DNA of 64,000 nt. It comes from Treponema sp. Its GTDB lineage: Bacteria > Spirochaetota > Spirochaetia > Treponematales > Treponemataceae. Below are positions 11,038-20,292 of the stretch, in pieces; position 1 is the first letter of the stretch; each line of letters begins with the position of its first letter. Both the position numbers and the translations under genes were made by a program. The DNA lies in NCBI GenBank assembly GCA_016290995.1, contig JAEEVR010000001.1, positions 164,282 through 228,281 on the forward strand, written 5' to 3'. A model generated the notes under the pieces. The model saw only the letters and a list, made by a program, of their open reading frames with translations. It searched no databases and was not told the DNA's origin.

Positions 11038-11445
11038 TTACCTTCCAAACCAAGACGCGATTGTCTTAAATAGCCAGACAAAGAAAGCCACCAGCGCGTC
11101 CCATAGACGGCGCAAGGGGCTTGGATTTCTCAATCGGGCCAAACGCCTGTAGCCTTCCATAAGCTCTTCGTCGGTGAATTCCTTGCGCTGGTTGTTTTCT
11201 TCCAATTCCATTTCTAGCTGGCTTAGAGGCGTAAGGTTGTCGATGATGTTTGCGTTGATGCTTGTCCAACCGATCGCCTTGGCGGCTTCCAAACGGCGCT
11301 CGCCGGCAATCAGTTGGTATTTTGAATTTAGCGTTATCGGATTTAAAAGGCCGTAGCGGCGCAAACTGTCCTTAAGGTTCTCAAGGTTTCCCAAGTCTTT
11401 GCGCACGCGTCTTTTTACTTTGATGTCTTTTATGCTTACCAACAT
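11038..11445 (-). CDS. Small ParB N-terminal-domain protein with a hydrophobic C-terminal tail
   Basis: A 135-residue protein. Residues 1-100 form a ParB/Sulfiredoxin-fold domain: VSIKDIKV, then YGLLNPITL, and the nucleotide-binding box GERR at residues 48-51, which binds CTP in true ParB proteins. There is no central HTH and no ParB dimerisation domain. The end (about 112-133, WDALVAFFVWLFKTIASWF) is strongly hydrophobic and aromatic, suggesting membrane attachment. ATG 11445 lies 4 bases after the TAA of the class A PBP gene (11450-11452), and its GGAG overlaps that stop, so translation is probably coupled. It may be a membrane-tethered regulator tied to wall synthesis or chromosome position; the function is unknown. 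Confidence 0.75.
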   Translation of the reverse strand: MLVSIKDIKVKRRVRKDLGNLENLKDSLRRYGLLNPITLNSKYQLIAGERRLEAAKAIGWTSINANIIDNLTPLSQLEMELEENNQRKEFTDEELMEGYRRLARLRNPSPLRRLWDALVAFFVWLFKTIASWFGR

Positions 11446-11449
11446 CGGC

Positions 11450-14020
11450 TTACTCCATCAAAGAATTGCCGTCAAAATTGTTAAAGTCGCTTGAATTGTT
11501 CACGCTTTGCTTTTCGCTGTTTTCAATGATTGAGTCCAAATCCAAGCCGGTTGACAAGTCGCTGTCGTCGATAAAGTCGTCCATTGTAAAGCCTGTTTGG
11601 TAAAGGGCGTCTTGCAGCATGTCTTCGGCTCTCTTTTCTGTGTTGGCGCGGCCAACGCCGTGCAAGTCGCAAATTTCCTTTGGAACGTTGTTCGACATAA
11701 ACCAAAGCGCGATCTGGCTGCAGCCTTCGGCGCAAAGCTTTCCTGTTTCGGCGCAAACGTTGATTTTTACGACGCCTTCTTCGGGCGTAGGCCATTCTTT
11801 GTAAGGCAAGCCTCTGTGGATTACTTTCATAAAGTCGCCCCACGGCGGGCCGGCCAGTGAGGCTCCGGTTCCGGACATGCCCATTGAGTTTCCGGGCGTG
11901 TCAAAGCCAAACCAGAAGGCGGCGGTGTAGTAGGGACTGTATCCGATTGACCAAGCGTCGCCCCAGTTTTGCGTCGTTCCAGTTTTGCCGGCAAAGGGCA
12001 TTTGGAATTCTTGGCCTGTTGTTTTGTCTGTGTAAATGAACTTTGAGCCTGTGGGGTCTCCGCCCGCCGGCTCTATCAGGCTGGAACGGTTTTGCGAGCC
12101 AAAGCGCAAGGTTCCGACTGTCGTCGCGTGCTCCATGATTTTTGTCATCACAAAGGAGTTTTGCGGAGTGATAACTTGCGTCGGGTTCTTTAGGTTGTTG
12201 TGAACGTCGCGCTCTATGTTAAGAATGATGTTTCCGTTGCGGTCTTCCACCGTGCGAATCGCTGTCGGAGTGACGGCTTTTCCGCCGTTGGCGAAAATAG
12301 CGTAGGCGCGAGCCATTTCTATCGGGCGCACTGAAACCGTTCCCAAGCCAAGCGGAAAGCCTGGAATAAAGGCGCGGCTGGGAAGCTCCTTTTGCGGAAT
12401 TCCAAGCAAGGCGACGGAGCGTTCGATGGCCGCGTCGAAGCCAACTTTTTCCAAGACCTTAAGCGCCGGCACGTTAAGGGAAAGCGCCAAGGCTCTCCAA
12501 AGCAAGACGTTTCCGCGCCAGGCGCCGCCGTAATTGTTGGGAAGATAGCTGCTTCCGTCTTTGGCCTTGAACTCGTAAGGCGCGTCAAGAATCGCAGTGG
12601 CCGCGTTAAAGTCGGGCGTGTCCAAAGCCGCGCTGTAATACAAGGGCTTGAAAGAAGATCCGGGCTGAACGCGCGCTTGGCTTGCGCGTATGAATTGGTT
12701 TGACTGGTCAAACTTGCTTCCGCCGATAAGCGCCGTGATGTAGCCGGTGTCGTTTTCAAGGTTTACCATCGTTCCTTCGATAGTGTGGGCCTTTGCCTTT
12801 TCTTGAGACAAGCGGTTGGCCTTGTTGATGATGCCGACCTTAAGGTTGTCGATGCCGAACATAAGGCTGGCGATGTCAACCAAGGGATTGATCTTTGTCT
12901 GGAAATCTTTTGTGGCCGACGACTGAACAAGCTGCTTTGACATCTTGAGGCGCTTTAGGTTGAACATAAGGGTGATCAACTCGCTCATCGGAACGTAAGT
13001 GCTAAAGGCGCCCTTTTGCTTTACTGCCATTTGCTGCTTGTAGTTGGCGTTTGCGTTGGCGATCTGCTTTTCCATCAAAAGCTGGGCCACCTGCAAGTGC
13101 TGGATGTTTCCCGTTGTGTTTACCGTAAGGCCGCTTGAATAAATGTCGGCGTCGCCGTAAATCATTTCGCTCAGCTCGCGGCGAACGTATTCGCTGAACC
13201 AAGGCGCCTTGTCGTCGCGCATAAAGAAGGCCGAGGTGTCCGTGCGCGAAAAGTCAAAGTTGAGCCAATAGTTGTCAAAGGACTCTTCCGCTTCTTTTTG
13301 AGTGATGTAGCCCTCGCTGACCATCGCGCGCAAAACGTCCTTTTGTCTGTCCATCGCGCGGTTGGGGTGCTCAAAGGGGTTGTAAAAGGCCGGGTTTGAA
13401 AGCTGGATTACAAGAATCGCGGACTCGGCCGGAGTTATGCTTCGGGCGTCGTGGCCAAAGTAATATTTGCTTGCCGCGTTTACGCCGTATGTTCCGCCTC
13501 CAAAGTAGACGCGGTTCAAGTACAATTCCAAAATTTCGTTCTTTGAATAGCGGCGCTCCATTTGAATGGCCCACCACAATTCCTTTAGCTTTCGCAAAAT
13601 CGACATTTCCTTGCGGTCGCAATACAAGGTTCCCGCGATTTGCTGGGTCAAGGTTGAGCCGCCGCCCATCGACCTTCTTGTCAATACGCCGACAACGGCG
13701 CGGAAAATCGCGCGGGCGCTAAAGCCTTTGTGCTCGTAAAAGATGCGGTCTTCGCGAGTCAAAAGGGAGTCTTTCATGTGCTGGGGAATTTCAATCAAGC
13801 TGATGATTTCGCGGCGCTCTTCCGAAGTGAATTCCGTGATCAACTCGCCGTTGATGTCCAAAATTTTAGTCGGCAGCGCCGTGGTAAATTCGGTGAAGTT
13901 TTCGGTGTTGACAGTGTCAGCGGTTTTGGCCAAGCAAAGGCCCAAAATGGCTCCGGTAACCAAAGCGGCGGCCATCAGTAAAGAAAAAAGAACTTTTGTA
14001 GACGTTTTTATCAGTATCAT
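11450..14020 (-). CDS. mrcA: Class A penicillin-binding protein (PBP1a type)
   Basis: An 856-residue bifunctional peptidoglycan synthase. An N-terminal signal anchor (about residues 9-30) is followed by a GT51 glycosyltransferase domain with catalytic-type Glu in TREDRIFYEHKG near residue 91, GGSTLTQQ and ERRYSKNEILELYLN. A transpeptidase domain follows with SSFK near 455, SLN in ALSLNVPAL, and KTGTT near 679. The C-terminal tail is acidic and Asn/Ser-rich. Transcription probably starts at a consensus promoter inside the 3' end of the aconitase gene. The ParB-domain gene is coupled downstream. Confidence 0.95.
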   Translation of the reverse strand: MILIKTSTKVLFSLLMAAALVTGAILGLCLAKTADTVNTENFTEFTTALPTKILDINGELITEFTSEERREIISLIEIPQHMKDSLLTREDRIFYEHKGFSARAIFRAVVGVLTRRSMGGGSTLTQQIAGTLYCDRKEMSILRKLKELWWAIQMERRYSKNEILELYLNRVYFGGGTYGVNAASKYYFGHDARSITPAESAILVIQLSNPAFYNPFEHPNRAMDRQKDVLRAMVSEGYITQKEAEESFDNYWLNFDFSRTDTSAFFMRDDKAPWFSEYVRRELSEMIYGDADIYSSGLTVNTTGNIQHLQVAQLLMEKQIANANANYKQQMAVKQKGAFSTYVPMSELITLMFNLKRLKMSKQLVQSSATKDFQTKINPLVDIASLMFGIDNLKVGIINKANRLSQEKAKAHTIEGTMVNLENDTGYITALIGGSKFDQSNQFIRASQARVQPGSSFKPLYYSAALDTPDFNAATAILDAPYEFKAKDGSSYLPNNYGGAWRGNVLLWRALALSLNVPALKVLEKVGFDAAIERSVALLGIPQKELPSRAFIPGFPLGLGTVSVRPIEMARAYAIFANGGKAVTPTAIRTVEDRNGNIILNIERDVHNNLKNPTQVITPQNSFVMTKIMEHATTVGTLRFGSQNRSSLIEPAGGDPTGSKFIYTDKTTGQEFQMPFAGKTGTTQNWGDAWSIGYSPYYTAAFWFGFDTPGNSMGMSGTGASLAGPPWGDFMKVIHRGLPYKEWPTPEEGVVKINVCAETGKLCAEGCSQIALWFMSNNVPKEICDLHGVGRANTEKRAEDMLQDALYQTGFTMDDFIDDSDLSTGLDLDSIIENSEKQSVNNSSDFNNFDGNSLME

Positions 14021-14033
14021 ACTTATCTTTTCT

Positions 14034-14062
14034 ATTATACTGAATGGCTTTTGCTATGTCAA
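14034..14062 (-). promoter_or_regulatory. Consensus sigma-70 promoter for the PBP gene
   Basis: -35 TTGACA (14057-14062), 17-bp spacer, -10 TATAAT (14034-14039): both hexamers are perfect. The predicted start is near 14027, giving about a 7-base leader before ATG 14020. The -35 overlaps the aconitase stop region. Confidence 0.8.
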
Positions 14063-16083
14063 TTGCCGCCGTTTTTGGTGTATTTTGCCAAGCCGCCCTG
14101 CTTAAGGATCGCCCGGCTGCGCTCGGACAAGTCGTTTACGGCCAAGATTGTCTTTCCGTTAAGGTCAATCTTGAACTCGCAGCCTGTGTCCAGCGCTTCT
14201 TCGATGTTTACAAGCTTGAGCGTGTCGCCCATCTTAATCGCGTCGTAGTCGGCGGGATTCACAAAGTTGAGCGGAATGATGCCGTAGTTGATAAGATTCG
14301 CTTTGTGGATTCTGGCAAAACTCTTGGTCAAAATCGCTCGGACGCCCAAGTACATCGGGCCAAGCGCGGCGTGCTCGCGGCTTGAGCCTTGTCCGTAGTT
14401 TTCGCCTCCAACCACGATGCAGTCGGCAAAATTCGCTTTTTCGGCGCGCTCGTAGAATTCCGGGTCCAGGCGCGTAAGGGTGAACTTGCTTATTTCCGGG
14501 ATGTTGGAGCGCAAGGGGAGCATTTTTGCTCCGGCCGGCATGATGTCGTCGGTGGAAACGTTGTCGCCCGCCTTAAGCGCCACCGGGAGCGTAAGGCTTG
14601 GCTTGTAGTCGCGGCAAGCGGGGCAGGGCTTGATGTTGGGGCCGCGCAAAATTTCAACTTTGGCCGACTCGCTTTCTGAAAGCGGGGCGATTACCATTCC
14701 GCGGTCCTGAGCGGCTTCCAAAACGTCTTGGCTTGTAAGGCGGCTGTCGCCTCCGTCCAAAAGGCTTTGGCGGACTCCAGTCTTGTAGGCCGCGTCTTCG
14801 TAGTCCAAGTCCTCCGCGCTTGTGAAAACGCCCGTGATTGCGGCGGCGGCGGCGGTCTCTGGGCTTACCAAATATACGTTTGCGTCGGCAGTGCCGCTTC
14901 GGCCCTTAAAGTTTCGGTTGAACGTTCGCAAGGTTACGCCTTGGCTGTTTGGGGCAAAGCCCTGGCCGATGCAGGGGCCGCAAGCCGATTCCAAAATTCT
15001 AAAGCCGGCTTTTATAAGGTCGCCCAAGATTCCGGCTTTTTCGGCCATCATCAAAGTGGCGCGGCTTCCGGGCGCGATTCCAGCCTCAACGCCGGGCGCG
15101 ATATGCTTTCCCTTTACGATGGCGGCCACGCTTTCCAGGTCGTCAAGCGACGAGTTGGTGCAGCTTCCGATTACGACTTGCGTCACAGGCTGGCCCTTAA
15201 GGCTTTGTATTGAATTGATTACGTCGGGGTTGTGGGGGCAGGCTGCAAGGGCATGCAAGTCGTCCAAGTTGATTTCGATAACCTTGTCGTAAGCGGCGCC
15301 TTCGTCGGCCTTAAGCTCTTTCCAGTCGCCGCCGCGGCCCATTGATTCCAAGAATTTCTTTGTCTTTTGGTCGCTGGGGAATACCGAAGTCGTCGCGCCC
15401 AATTCCGCTCCCATGTTTGTGATTGTGGCTCTTTGCGGAACGGTAAGAGTTTCGACGCCAGGGCCAAAGTATTCGTAGATGGCAAGCGTTCCGCCCTTGA
15501 CGGTCTCGCGGCGGAGGACTTCCAAAATAATGTCCTTGGCTCCGACTCCCTTTTTAAGAGAGCCTGTAAGCTTTACGCCGAAAATTTTGGGCATGGCCAA
15601 GTGAAAGGCTCCTCCGCCCATAGCGACGGCGACGTCAAGGCCGCCCGCTCCGATGGCGATCATTCCGATTCCGCCGCCTGTCGGCGTGTGGCTGTCGGAA
15701 CCGAGCAAGGTTTTTCCGGGCGCTCCAAAGCATTCCAAGTGAACCTGGTGGCAAATGCCGTTTCCGGGGCGGCTAAAGTAAAGGCCGTACTTGGCGGCGA
15801 TGCTTTGAAGGTAGCGGTGGTCGTCCATATTCTTAAAGTCTGTCTGAAGGGTGTTGTGGTCAACGTATGAGACCGAAAGCTCTGTCTTTACGCGGGGAAT
15901 TCCGATTGTCTCAAACTGAAGGTAGGTCATCGTGCCCGTCGCGTCTTGGGTGAGCGTTTGGTCGATTTTTATCGCGATGTCCTTTCCGCGCTCAATCGGA
16001 GAGCCTTTTGTAAACTGTGTTTCCTTGCACGCTTGGGGAACGATGTGTTCCTGCAAGATTTTTTCCGCCAATGTAAGAGCCAT
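14059..16083 (-). CDS. Aconitate hydratase, Aquifex-type
   Basis: A 674-residue [4Fe-4S] hydro-lyase that interconverts citrate and isocitrate. Visible motifs are GSDSHTPTGGGIGM, GSCTNSS near residue 308 and ACGPCIGQGFAPN near 366, which together supply the three cluster cysteines. The swivel domain has GENYGQGSSREHAAL and KSFARIHKANLINYG. The length is shorter than AcnA (~890) and fits the compact Aquifex-type aconitase family. GAGG precedes ATG 16083 by 8 bases. It stands alone in its orientation, so no pathway partner is seen here; a role in citrate/2-oxoglutarate supply is inferred. Confidence 0.92.
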   Translation of the reverse strand: MALTLAEKILQEHIVPQACKETQFTKGSPIERGKDIAIKIDQTLTQDATGTMTYLQFETIGIPRVKTELSVSYVDHNTLQTDFKNMDDHRYLQSIAAKYGLYFSRPGNGICHQVHLECFGAPGKTLLGSDSHTPTGGGIGMIAIGAGGLDVAVAMGGGAFHLAMPKIFGVKLTGSLKKGVGAKDIILEVLRRETVKGGTLAIYEYFGPGVETLTVPQRATITNMGAELGATTSVFPSDQKTKKFLESMGRGGDWKELKADEGAAYDKVIEINLDDLHALAACPHNPDVINSIQSLKGQPVTQVVIGSCTNSSLDDLESVAAIVKGKHIAPGVEAGIAPGSRATLMMAEKAGILGDLIKAGFRILESACGPCIGQGFAPNSQGVTLRTFNRNFKGRSGTADANVYLVSPETAAAAAITGVFTSAEDLDYEDAAYKTGVRQSLLDGGDSRLTSQDVLEAAQDRGMVIAPLSESESAKVEILRGPNIKPCPACRDYKPSLTLPVALKAGDNVSTDDIMPAGAKMLPLRSNIPEISKFTLTRLDPEFYERAEKANFADCIVVGGENYGQGSSREHAALGPMYLGVRAILTKSFARIHKANLINYGIIPLNFVNPADYDAIKMGDTLKLVNIEEALDTGCEFKIDLNGKTILAVNDLSERSRAILKQGGLAKYTKNGGN

Positions 16084-16148
16084 AAAGTTACCTCAAAAAA
16101 ATTTTCTAAAGATTTTAGCGCATTTTTACCTCTTTTGCTAGGGGGCAG

Positions 16149-16217
16149 CCGCTCGTGATTTTTGCTTCCAAGGCTTTAACCGTTAGTTCGAGCGGTTTAA
16201 CCGCGTCCAACGGACGC
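16149..16217 (+). repeat. Dispersed double-hairpin repeat, copy A
   Basis: This matches copy B at 61601-61668, allowing one 1-base indel. The core GTTCGAGCGGTTTAACCGCG...GGACGC differs from copy B at two of 32 positions. It contains two inverted repeats: GCGGTT-T-AACCGC and GCGTCC-AAC-GGACGC. It ends 5 bases before the -35 of the downstream lipoprotein gene. Confidence 0.75.
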
Positions 16218-16222
16218 TGCGC

Positions 16223-16251
16223 TTGTTTTTTCTAGACTTTCGGTATACAAT
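16223..16251 (+). promoter_or_regulatory. Promoter of the 16260 lipoprotein gene, predicted near-leaderless
   Basis: -35 TTGTTT (16223-16228), 17-bp spacer, -10 TACAAT (16246-16251). The predicted start near 16258 is about 2 bases before the GTG start codon. No Shine-Dalgarno site is present. Confidence 0.55.
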
Positions 16252-16259
16252 AGAATATT

Positions 16260-16967
16260 GTGGGAGCGAAATTTCTTGTAAAAAAGTCGGCCTCTTTTTG
16301 CCTTTGCGCGGCAATTCTTGCGCTTTGCCCGGCGCTCTTTTCTTGCAAAAAAAAGGCGGAAAAAGTCCTGGAAGAATACACGCCCCTTTCCAAAAGCGCG
16401 CAAGAGCTTAGCTCCTCCGCCCAATGGGCCTACGAAATAGAAGGCGACCGGCTTTCAAAAAAAATCGACTCCTTTGAGGCGATTTCAAAAAGCATTCCGC
16501 TTTCGCCCCTGGCTATGGCGGCTTTGGAAGGCGGCCTTCCGATGAGGGGCGTTTACCCGGATTTGCTGGGCTTTGAAAACCTTGACACTTCCGGCATTCA
16601 GGGCGAGCTTTTGGAAACGACAAGGGCCTTTTGCAAAGCCTTTATCGACTATTCAAAGGCCGAGCCGGGCGAAGACGGACAAAAGGCCTCCGGGCAGGTT
16701 GACGCCTTGTTTTACGCTAAGACGCTTTTTTCGCTTTCGCTTTTTTTTGCGGATACCAAGGAGGCGGGCGCGTTTGACGCTTTTGTAGTTGGCCGTCCCT
16801 TTGTGGGAGACGACTTGATAGAAATTCCCGTAAGGTTTTCGGGGCAAAAGGATTATTTGTTTTGCAAGCTGTATCCAATAATGGATAAGGAAGCTTGGAA
16901 AATCCAGCAGATAGAAATTTACAAATGGGAGGCAAAAGATGGAAGCGGCAAAACTGACAGGAATTGA
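16260..16967 (+). CDS. Lipoprotein of unknown function
   Basis: A 235-residue protein with a basic start, a hydrophobic stretch and lipobox LFSC, giving a lipidated Cys29. The mature part is mostly helical, soluble and mildly acidic, with no motif I recognise. The GTG start fits the promoter position; no other start in frame would keep the signal peptide. Its last 29 bp overlap the next gene, so the two are probably co-transcribed. It lies directly after repeat copy A. Confidence 0.7.
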   Translation: MGAKFLVKKSASFCLCAAILALCPALFSCKKKAEKVLEEYTPLSKSAQELSSSAQWAYEIEGDRLSKKIDSFEAISKSIPLSPLAMAALEGGLPMRGVYPDLLGFENLDTSGIQGELLETTRAFCKAFIDYSKAEPGEDGQKASGQVDALFYAKTLFSLSLFFADTKEAGAFDAFVVGRPFVGDDLIEIPVRFSGQKDYLFCKLYPIMDKEAWKIQQIEIYKWEAKDGSGKTDRN

Positions 16968-17874
16968 GCGGGAATTGGTCCTTCAATATTTGATTGACGG
17001 AAACGTTCCCGTAACCGTAACGCCAATCGAAGACGAGGTTCCGGATGCCGCCGACGGTTCGGAAGTAAAGCCTGCCACCGCGGCGCTTTTTCCGATCGCC
17101 ATCAAGGCCGAGCAATTAAAGGTCTTGGAGCAAGGAATCATTCTTTTGACCAACCCGCCTCAAAACGTAAAGAACTTTATCGATAAAAAAGCCCGCGTCG
17201 AATTTTACTTTAACCGCTTGGGCCTTTACTTTGAGACAAAGATCAAGCAGATAAAGTCCGGCCTTGCGCTTGTGATTCCTTCTTCAATAAGCAGAATCCA
17301 AGAGGCGGCCGCCGCTCCGCGCCCGACGGAAATTTCGGCGCAGCTGTATTTTTCGGTCAACCAAAAAACTGACGTTCACATCGATTGCGTTCCCGCCGAA
17401 GGCTACCAACTTTTTTCAAAGCCGGTTTGGAAGGACATCGCCGAAGACGCGCAAGTCAAGGCCAAGGAATACTTGGAAGAGTTCATCGTCCACGCGCGCC
17501 AAAAAGGCGTTGCCGGAAGCGGCGTGCAATTGATTCCGGTTGTCCGATACTTGGCCGAAAAAGTCGTAAAAATGGAAAGCGTCCAAGACAGAAAAAGCCC
17601 GCTTGAAATTTTGTTCATCAACCACGAACGAATTGTCTTTGGCCAAAAAGCCGGCAACGCCGATTTGCAGGATGGAACGGAATACGCGCTTGAGATGTCG
17701 TTTCCGCTGCCCAGGCCTTTGAGCGAACGAAAAATTTTCGCCACTTGCCGCGTCGAGTCAAACTATTTTGACGACAAAAAAGAATTGGTTTGCGTGGTTT
17801 GCAGGTACACGTCGCTGCAAGAAGAAGACATTCGCTTTTTGTACGAAAAGGGAACCGGTGAAAAACTTATTTAA
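16939..17874 (+). CDS. Cytoplasmic protein resembling YcgR/PilZ-type proteins
   Basis: A 311-residue soluble protein. Residues ~90-125 (RVEFYFNRLGLYFETKI, LALVIPSSISRIQ) resemble the YcgR N-terminal domain that precedes a PilZ c-di-GMP-binding domain. The C-terminal ~200-311 has the beta-rich pattern and ending (CRYTSLQEEDIRFLYE) seen in PilZ domains. The usual RxxxR c-di-GMP box is not evident; the matching region reads AAAAPRP. GGGAGG lies 7 bases before ATG 16939. It could be a degenerate c-di-GMP effector or an unrelated spirochaete-specific protein. Confidence 0.5.
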   Translation: MEAAKLTGIERELVLQYLIDGNVPVTVTPIEDEVPDAADGSEVKPATAALFPIAIKAEQLKVLEQGIILLTNPPQNVKNFIDKKARVEFYFNRLGLYFETKIKQIKSGLALVIPSSISRIQEAAAAPRPTEISAQLYFSVNQKTDVHIDCVPAEGYQLFSKPVWKDIAEDAQVKAKEYLEEFIVHARQKGVAGSGVQLIPVVRYLAEKVVKMESVQDRKSPLEILFINHERIVFGQKAGNADLQDGTEYALEMSFPLPRPLSERKIFATCRVESNYFDDKKELVCVVCRYTSLQEEDIRFLYEKGTGEKLI

Positions 17875-18961
17875 CGGCGCGTTTGACCTTCTTGTTGTTT
17901 CCAATCAAGATGCCGATCGGCTTTAGGAAGGAAACGTTTTCGCAAACAATCTTGATGAACACCAAGAAGGGAACGGCCAAAAGCATTCCGATAAAGCCCC
18001 ATACCCATCCCCAAATGCTCAAAGAAACCAAGATCAAGAAGGGCGAAATGTTCAAGTTGTCGCCTTCGATGCGGGGTTCGACTACGTTCCCCAAAAGCAT
18101 GTTTGTCAAAGTCAAAAGAAGAGCCGTGGCGATTACCGGCGGCGCGTACGGAAAGAATTGAAGCAGCGCGAAAAAGCCCGTCAAAAGCCCGGAAATCACG
18201 CTTCCGAATGTAGGAATGAAGTTGAGCAAAAAGGCCAAGAAAGCCCAAACGATCGCAAAGTCAACGCCTATGATCGACAGTTCGACAAAGACCAAAAGGC
18301 CTGTGGCAAGCGAAATCACAAACTTGATTGAAAGGTATCTGGTTGTGTCCACCATGACTTTTGTTATCACGCTTTTTACGCGGTGGCGCATTTTTCCTTC
18401 AAAGGCCAGCGAAATCTTTTTTTCAAAAGAGCCCGCCTCGACAAGCAGGAACGTGTACATCATGAAAACCAAAAACACGTTCTTTGCCGTGAGCAGCGCC
18501 GTGTTTGAAACTGAAAGCGCCGCGCTTTGCAAGTACTGACGGATTTTCAATTGCGCCAAAAGGTTTTCGATTAATGTTTTTCCTTCGTCAAAGCTTAGGT
18601 TAAAGCGCTGCGCCGCGTACTTGTAAAGGGTAAGCAAGCGGTTTTCGTAGCGGGGGTAGGCGTTGATAATCGAAGCGGCGCTGGCCTGCAAAAGGCGGGC
18701 GATCGCTCCGATTGACAAAACAAAGGCGATTAAAGTGATTCCGATTCCAACGCCCCACGGAAGGCGCAAGCGTGTGTGCATCTTTCGAACGGCGGGAAGG
18801 GCTACAAGCGCGAGCAGAATTGACAAGACGATTTGAACGGCGATTCCCTTTGTGACTTTAAGGATGGCGACAAGAACGACCATCGACAAAAGGCACAAAA
18901 GAATGAAAACTCGCCTGGGATAGTTTTTTTCTTTGGCGCCTTCCAGAGAGGCGCTTTCCAT
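17867..18961 (-). CDS. AI-2E family (TerC/TqsA-like) permease
   Basis: A 364-residue integral membrane protein with about eight hydrophobic segments, including an N-terminal pair (VFILLCLLSMVVLVAIL). It carries the typical family C-terminal features: FIPTFGSVISG, then NMLLGNVVEPRIEG and LILVSLSIWGWVWGFIGMLLAVP. Members export small molecules such as AI-2 or act as Na+/H+ antiporters, so the substrate is open. ATG 18961 (MESASLEG) is chosen over TTG 18979. It is the last gene of the smc-to-serS minus-strand run, 29 bp after serS, and overlaps the convergent YcgR-like gene by 8 bp. Confidence 0.88.
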   Translation of the reverse strand: MESASLEGAKEKNYPRRVFILLCLLSMVVLVAILKVTKGIAVQIVLSILLALVALPAVRKMHTRLRLPWGVGIGITLIAFVLSIGAIARLLQASAASIINAYPRYENRLLTLYKYAAQRFNLSFDEGKTLIENLLAQLKIRQYLQSAALSVSNTALLTAKNVFLVFMMYTFLLVEAGSFEKKISLAFEGKMRHRVKSVITKVMVDTTRYLSIKFVISLATGLLVFVELSIIGVDFAIVWAFLAFLLNFIPTFGSVISGLLTGFFALLQFFPYAPPVIATALLLTLTNMLLGNVVEPRIEGDNLNISPFLILVSLSIWGWVWGFIGMLLAVPFLVFIKIVCENVSFLKPIGILIGNNKKVKRAVK

Positions 18962-18990
18962 AACCGTCTTTTCTTCCAAAATCCGCTTCC

Positions 18991-20268
18991 TTATTTTTTG
19001 GGTCCAATCTTGTCAAAGCCGCAGAAGGGAACAAGCGCTTCCGGGATTGTGATCGAGCCGTCTTCGTTTTGGTAGTTCTCAACGATCGCGAGCATCGCGC
19101 GTCCTACGGCGATGGCCGTTCCGTTAAGCATGTGGACGTACTTGTTCTTTCCGTCGTCGTCCTTGTAGCGAACGTTCAGGCGGCGGCTTTGGTAGTCCGT
19201 GCAGTTTGAGGTAGAAGTGACCTCGCCGTATTCTCCGCCGTTGCGGCCGGGCATCCAGGCTTCCAAGTCCCACTTGCGGTAGGCCGGCGCGCCAAGGTCT
19301 CCGGTGCATGTGTCGACGACATGGAAGGGAAGTCCCAAGCCTGTAAAGATTTCTTCTTCGATAAGGCGCAACTTTTCGTGCAATTCGTCGCTCTGTTCCG
19401 GAACGCAGTAAACGAACATTTCCACTTTGTCAAACTGGTGGACGCGGTAGAGGCCCTTGCTGAATTGGCCGGCCGCTCCGGCTTCGCGCCTAAAGCAGTG
19501 CGAAAGTCCGCAGTACATAAGAGGCAGTTTTGCCTTGTCCAAAATTTCTTCGGAATGGTAGCCGCCCAAAGTGATTTCGGCTGTGGCAACCAAGCATGTG
19601 CCTTCTTCTTCGATGCAGTAAACGTTTGACTCGTTTCCGCGCGGATTAAAGCCGATGCCCTGAAGGATTTCTTGGCGGGCGACGTCCGGCGTGATGAAGG
19701 GCGTAAAGCCGTGCTTACGCAAAAGGTTAAGCGTGTACATGATCAAGGCTTGCTCCAAGAAGACCGCCTCGTTCTTTAGGTAATAGAATTTCTGGCCCGA
19801 AACTTTTGTTCCGCGCTCAAAGTCGATCAAGTCCAGTTCTTCCATAAGCTGAACGTGGTCGCGCGGCTCAAAGTCAAACTTGCGCGGAGTTCCCACTTTC
19901 TTTACCTCAAGGTTTTCCGTGTCCAGCTTTCCGATCGGAACGGCAGGGTTGCACATATTGGGAATCTTTCGCGCGGCTTCTTCAAGCGCCGGCTCGATTT
20001 TTTCAAGGTCGGCTTCGACGGCCGCGATTTCTTCCTTGATTTTCTTTCCTTCGTCGATAAGCTTTTGGCGGGCGTCGGCTTCCATCTTGCCTTTCATCGC
20101 CGCGGCGTTTTGGTTTCGCTGCTGCTGCAAGTCCTGGCGTTTTGTGACCAGCGCTGTTCTTTTGTCGTAAAGCTCGACGACGGCGTCCGCGTCGGCTGTC
20201 ATATTGCGGTTTTTGATGTTCTCTTTTACCGCGGCAAGGTTTTCTTTAATAAATTTGTAGTCCAACAT
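18991..20268 (-). CDS. serS: Seryl-tRNA synthetase
   Basis: A 425-residue class II synthetase. An N-terminal antiparallel coiled-coil arm that clasps tRNA-Ser spans about residues 30-100 (rich in Lys/Glu/Gln). The catalytic core follows with motif 2 CFRREAGAAG and motif 3 GTAIAVGRAMLAIVENYQ, plus TCTGDLGAPAYRKWD. Length fits. It sits between the SIMPL lipoprotein (24 bp) and the AI-2E permease. Confidence 0.97.
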   Translation of the reverse strand: MLDYKFIKENLAAVKENIKNRNMTADADAVVELYDKRTALVTKRQDLQQQRNQNAAAMKGKMEADARQKLIDEGKKIKEEIAAVEADLEKIEPALEEAARKIPNMCNPAVPIGKLDTENLEVKKVGTPRKFDFEPRDHVQLMEELDLIDFERGTKVSGQKFYYLKNEAVFLEQALIMYTLNLLRKHGFTPFITPDVARQEILQGIGFNPRGNESNVYCIEEEGTCLVATAEITLGGYHSEEILDKAKLPLMYCGLSHCFRREAGAAGQFSKGLYRVHQFDKVEMFVYCVPEQSDELHEKLRLIEEEIFTGLGLPFHVVDTCTGDLGAPAYRKWDLEAWMPGRNGGEYGEVTSTSNCTDYQSRRLNVRYKDDDGKNKYVHMLNGTAIAVGRAMLAIVENYQNEDGSITIPEALVPFCGFDKIGPKK

Positions 20269-20292
20269 GTTTATGCCTCTTTGTTTTATGTT

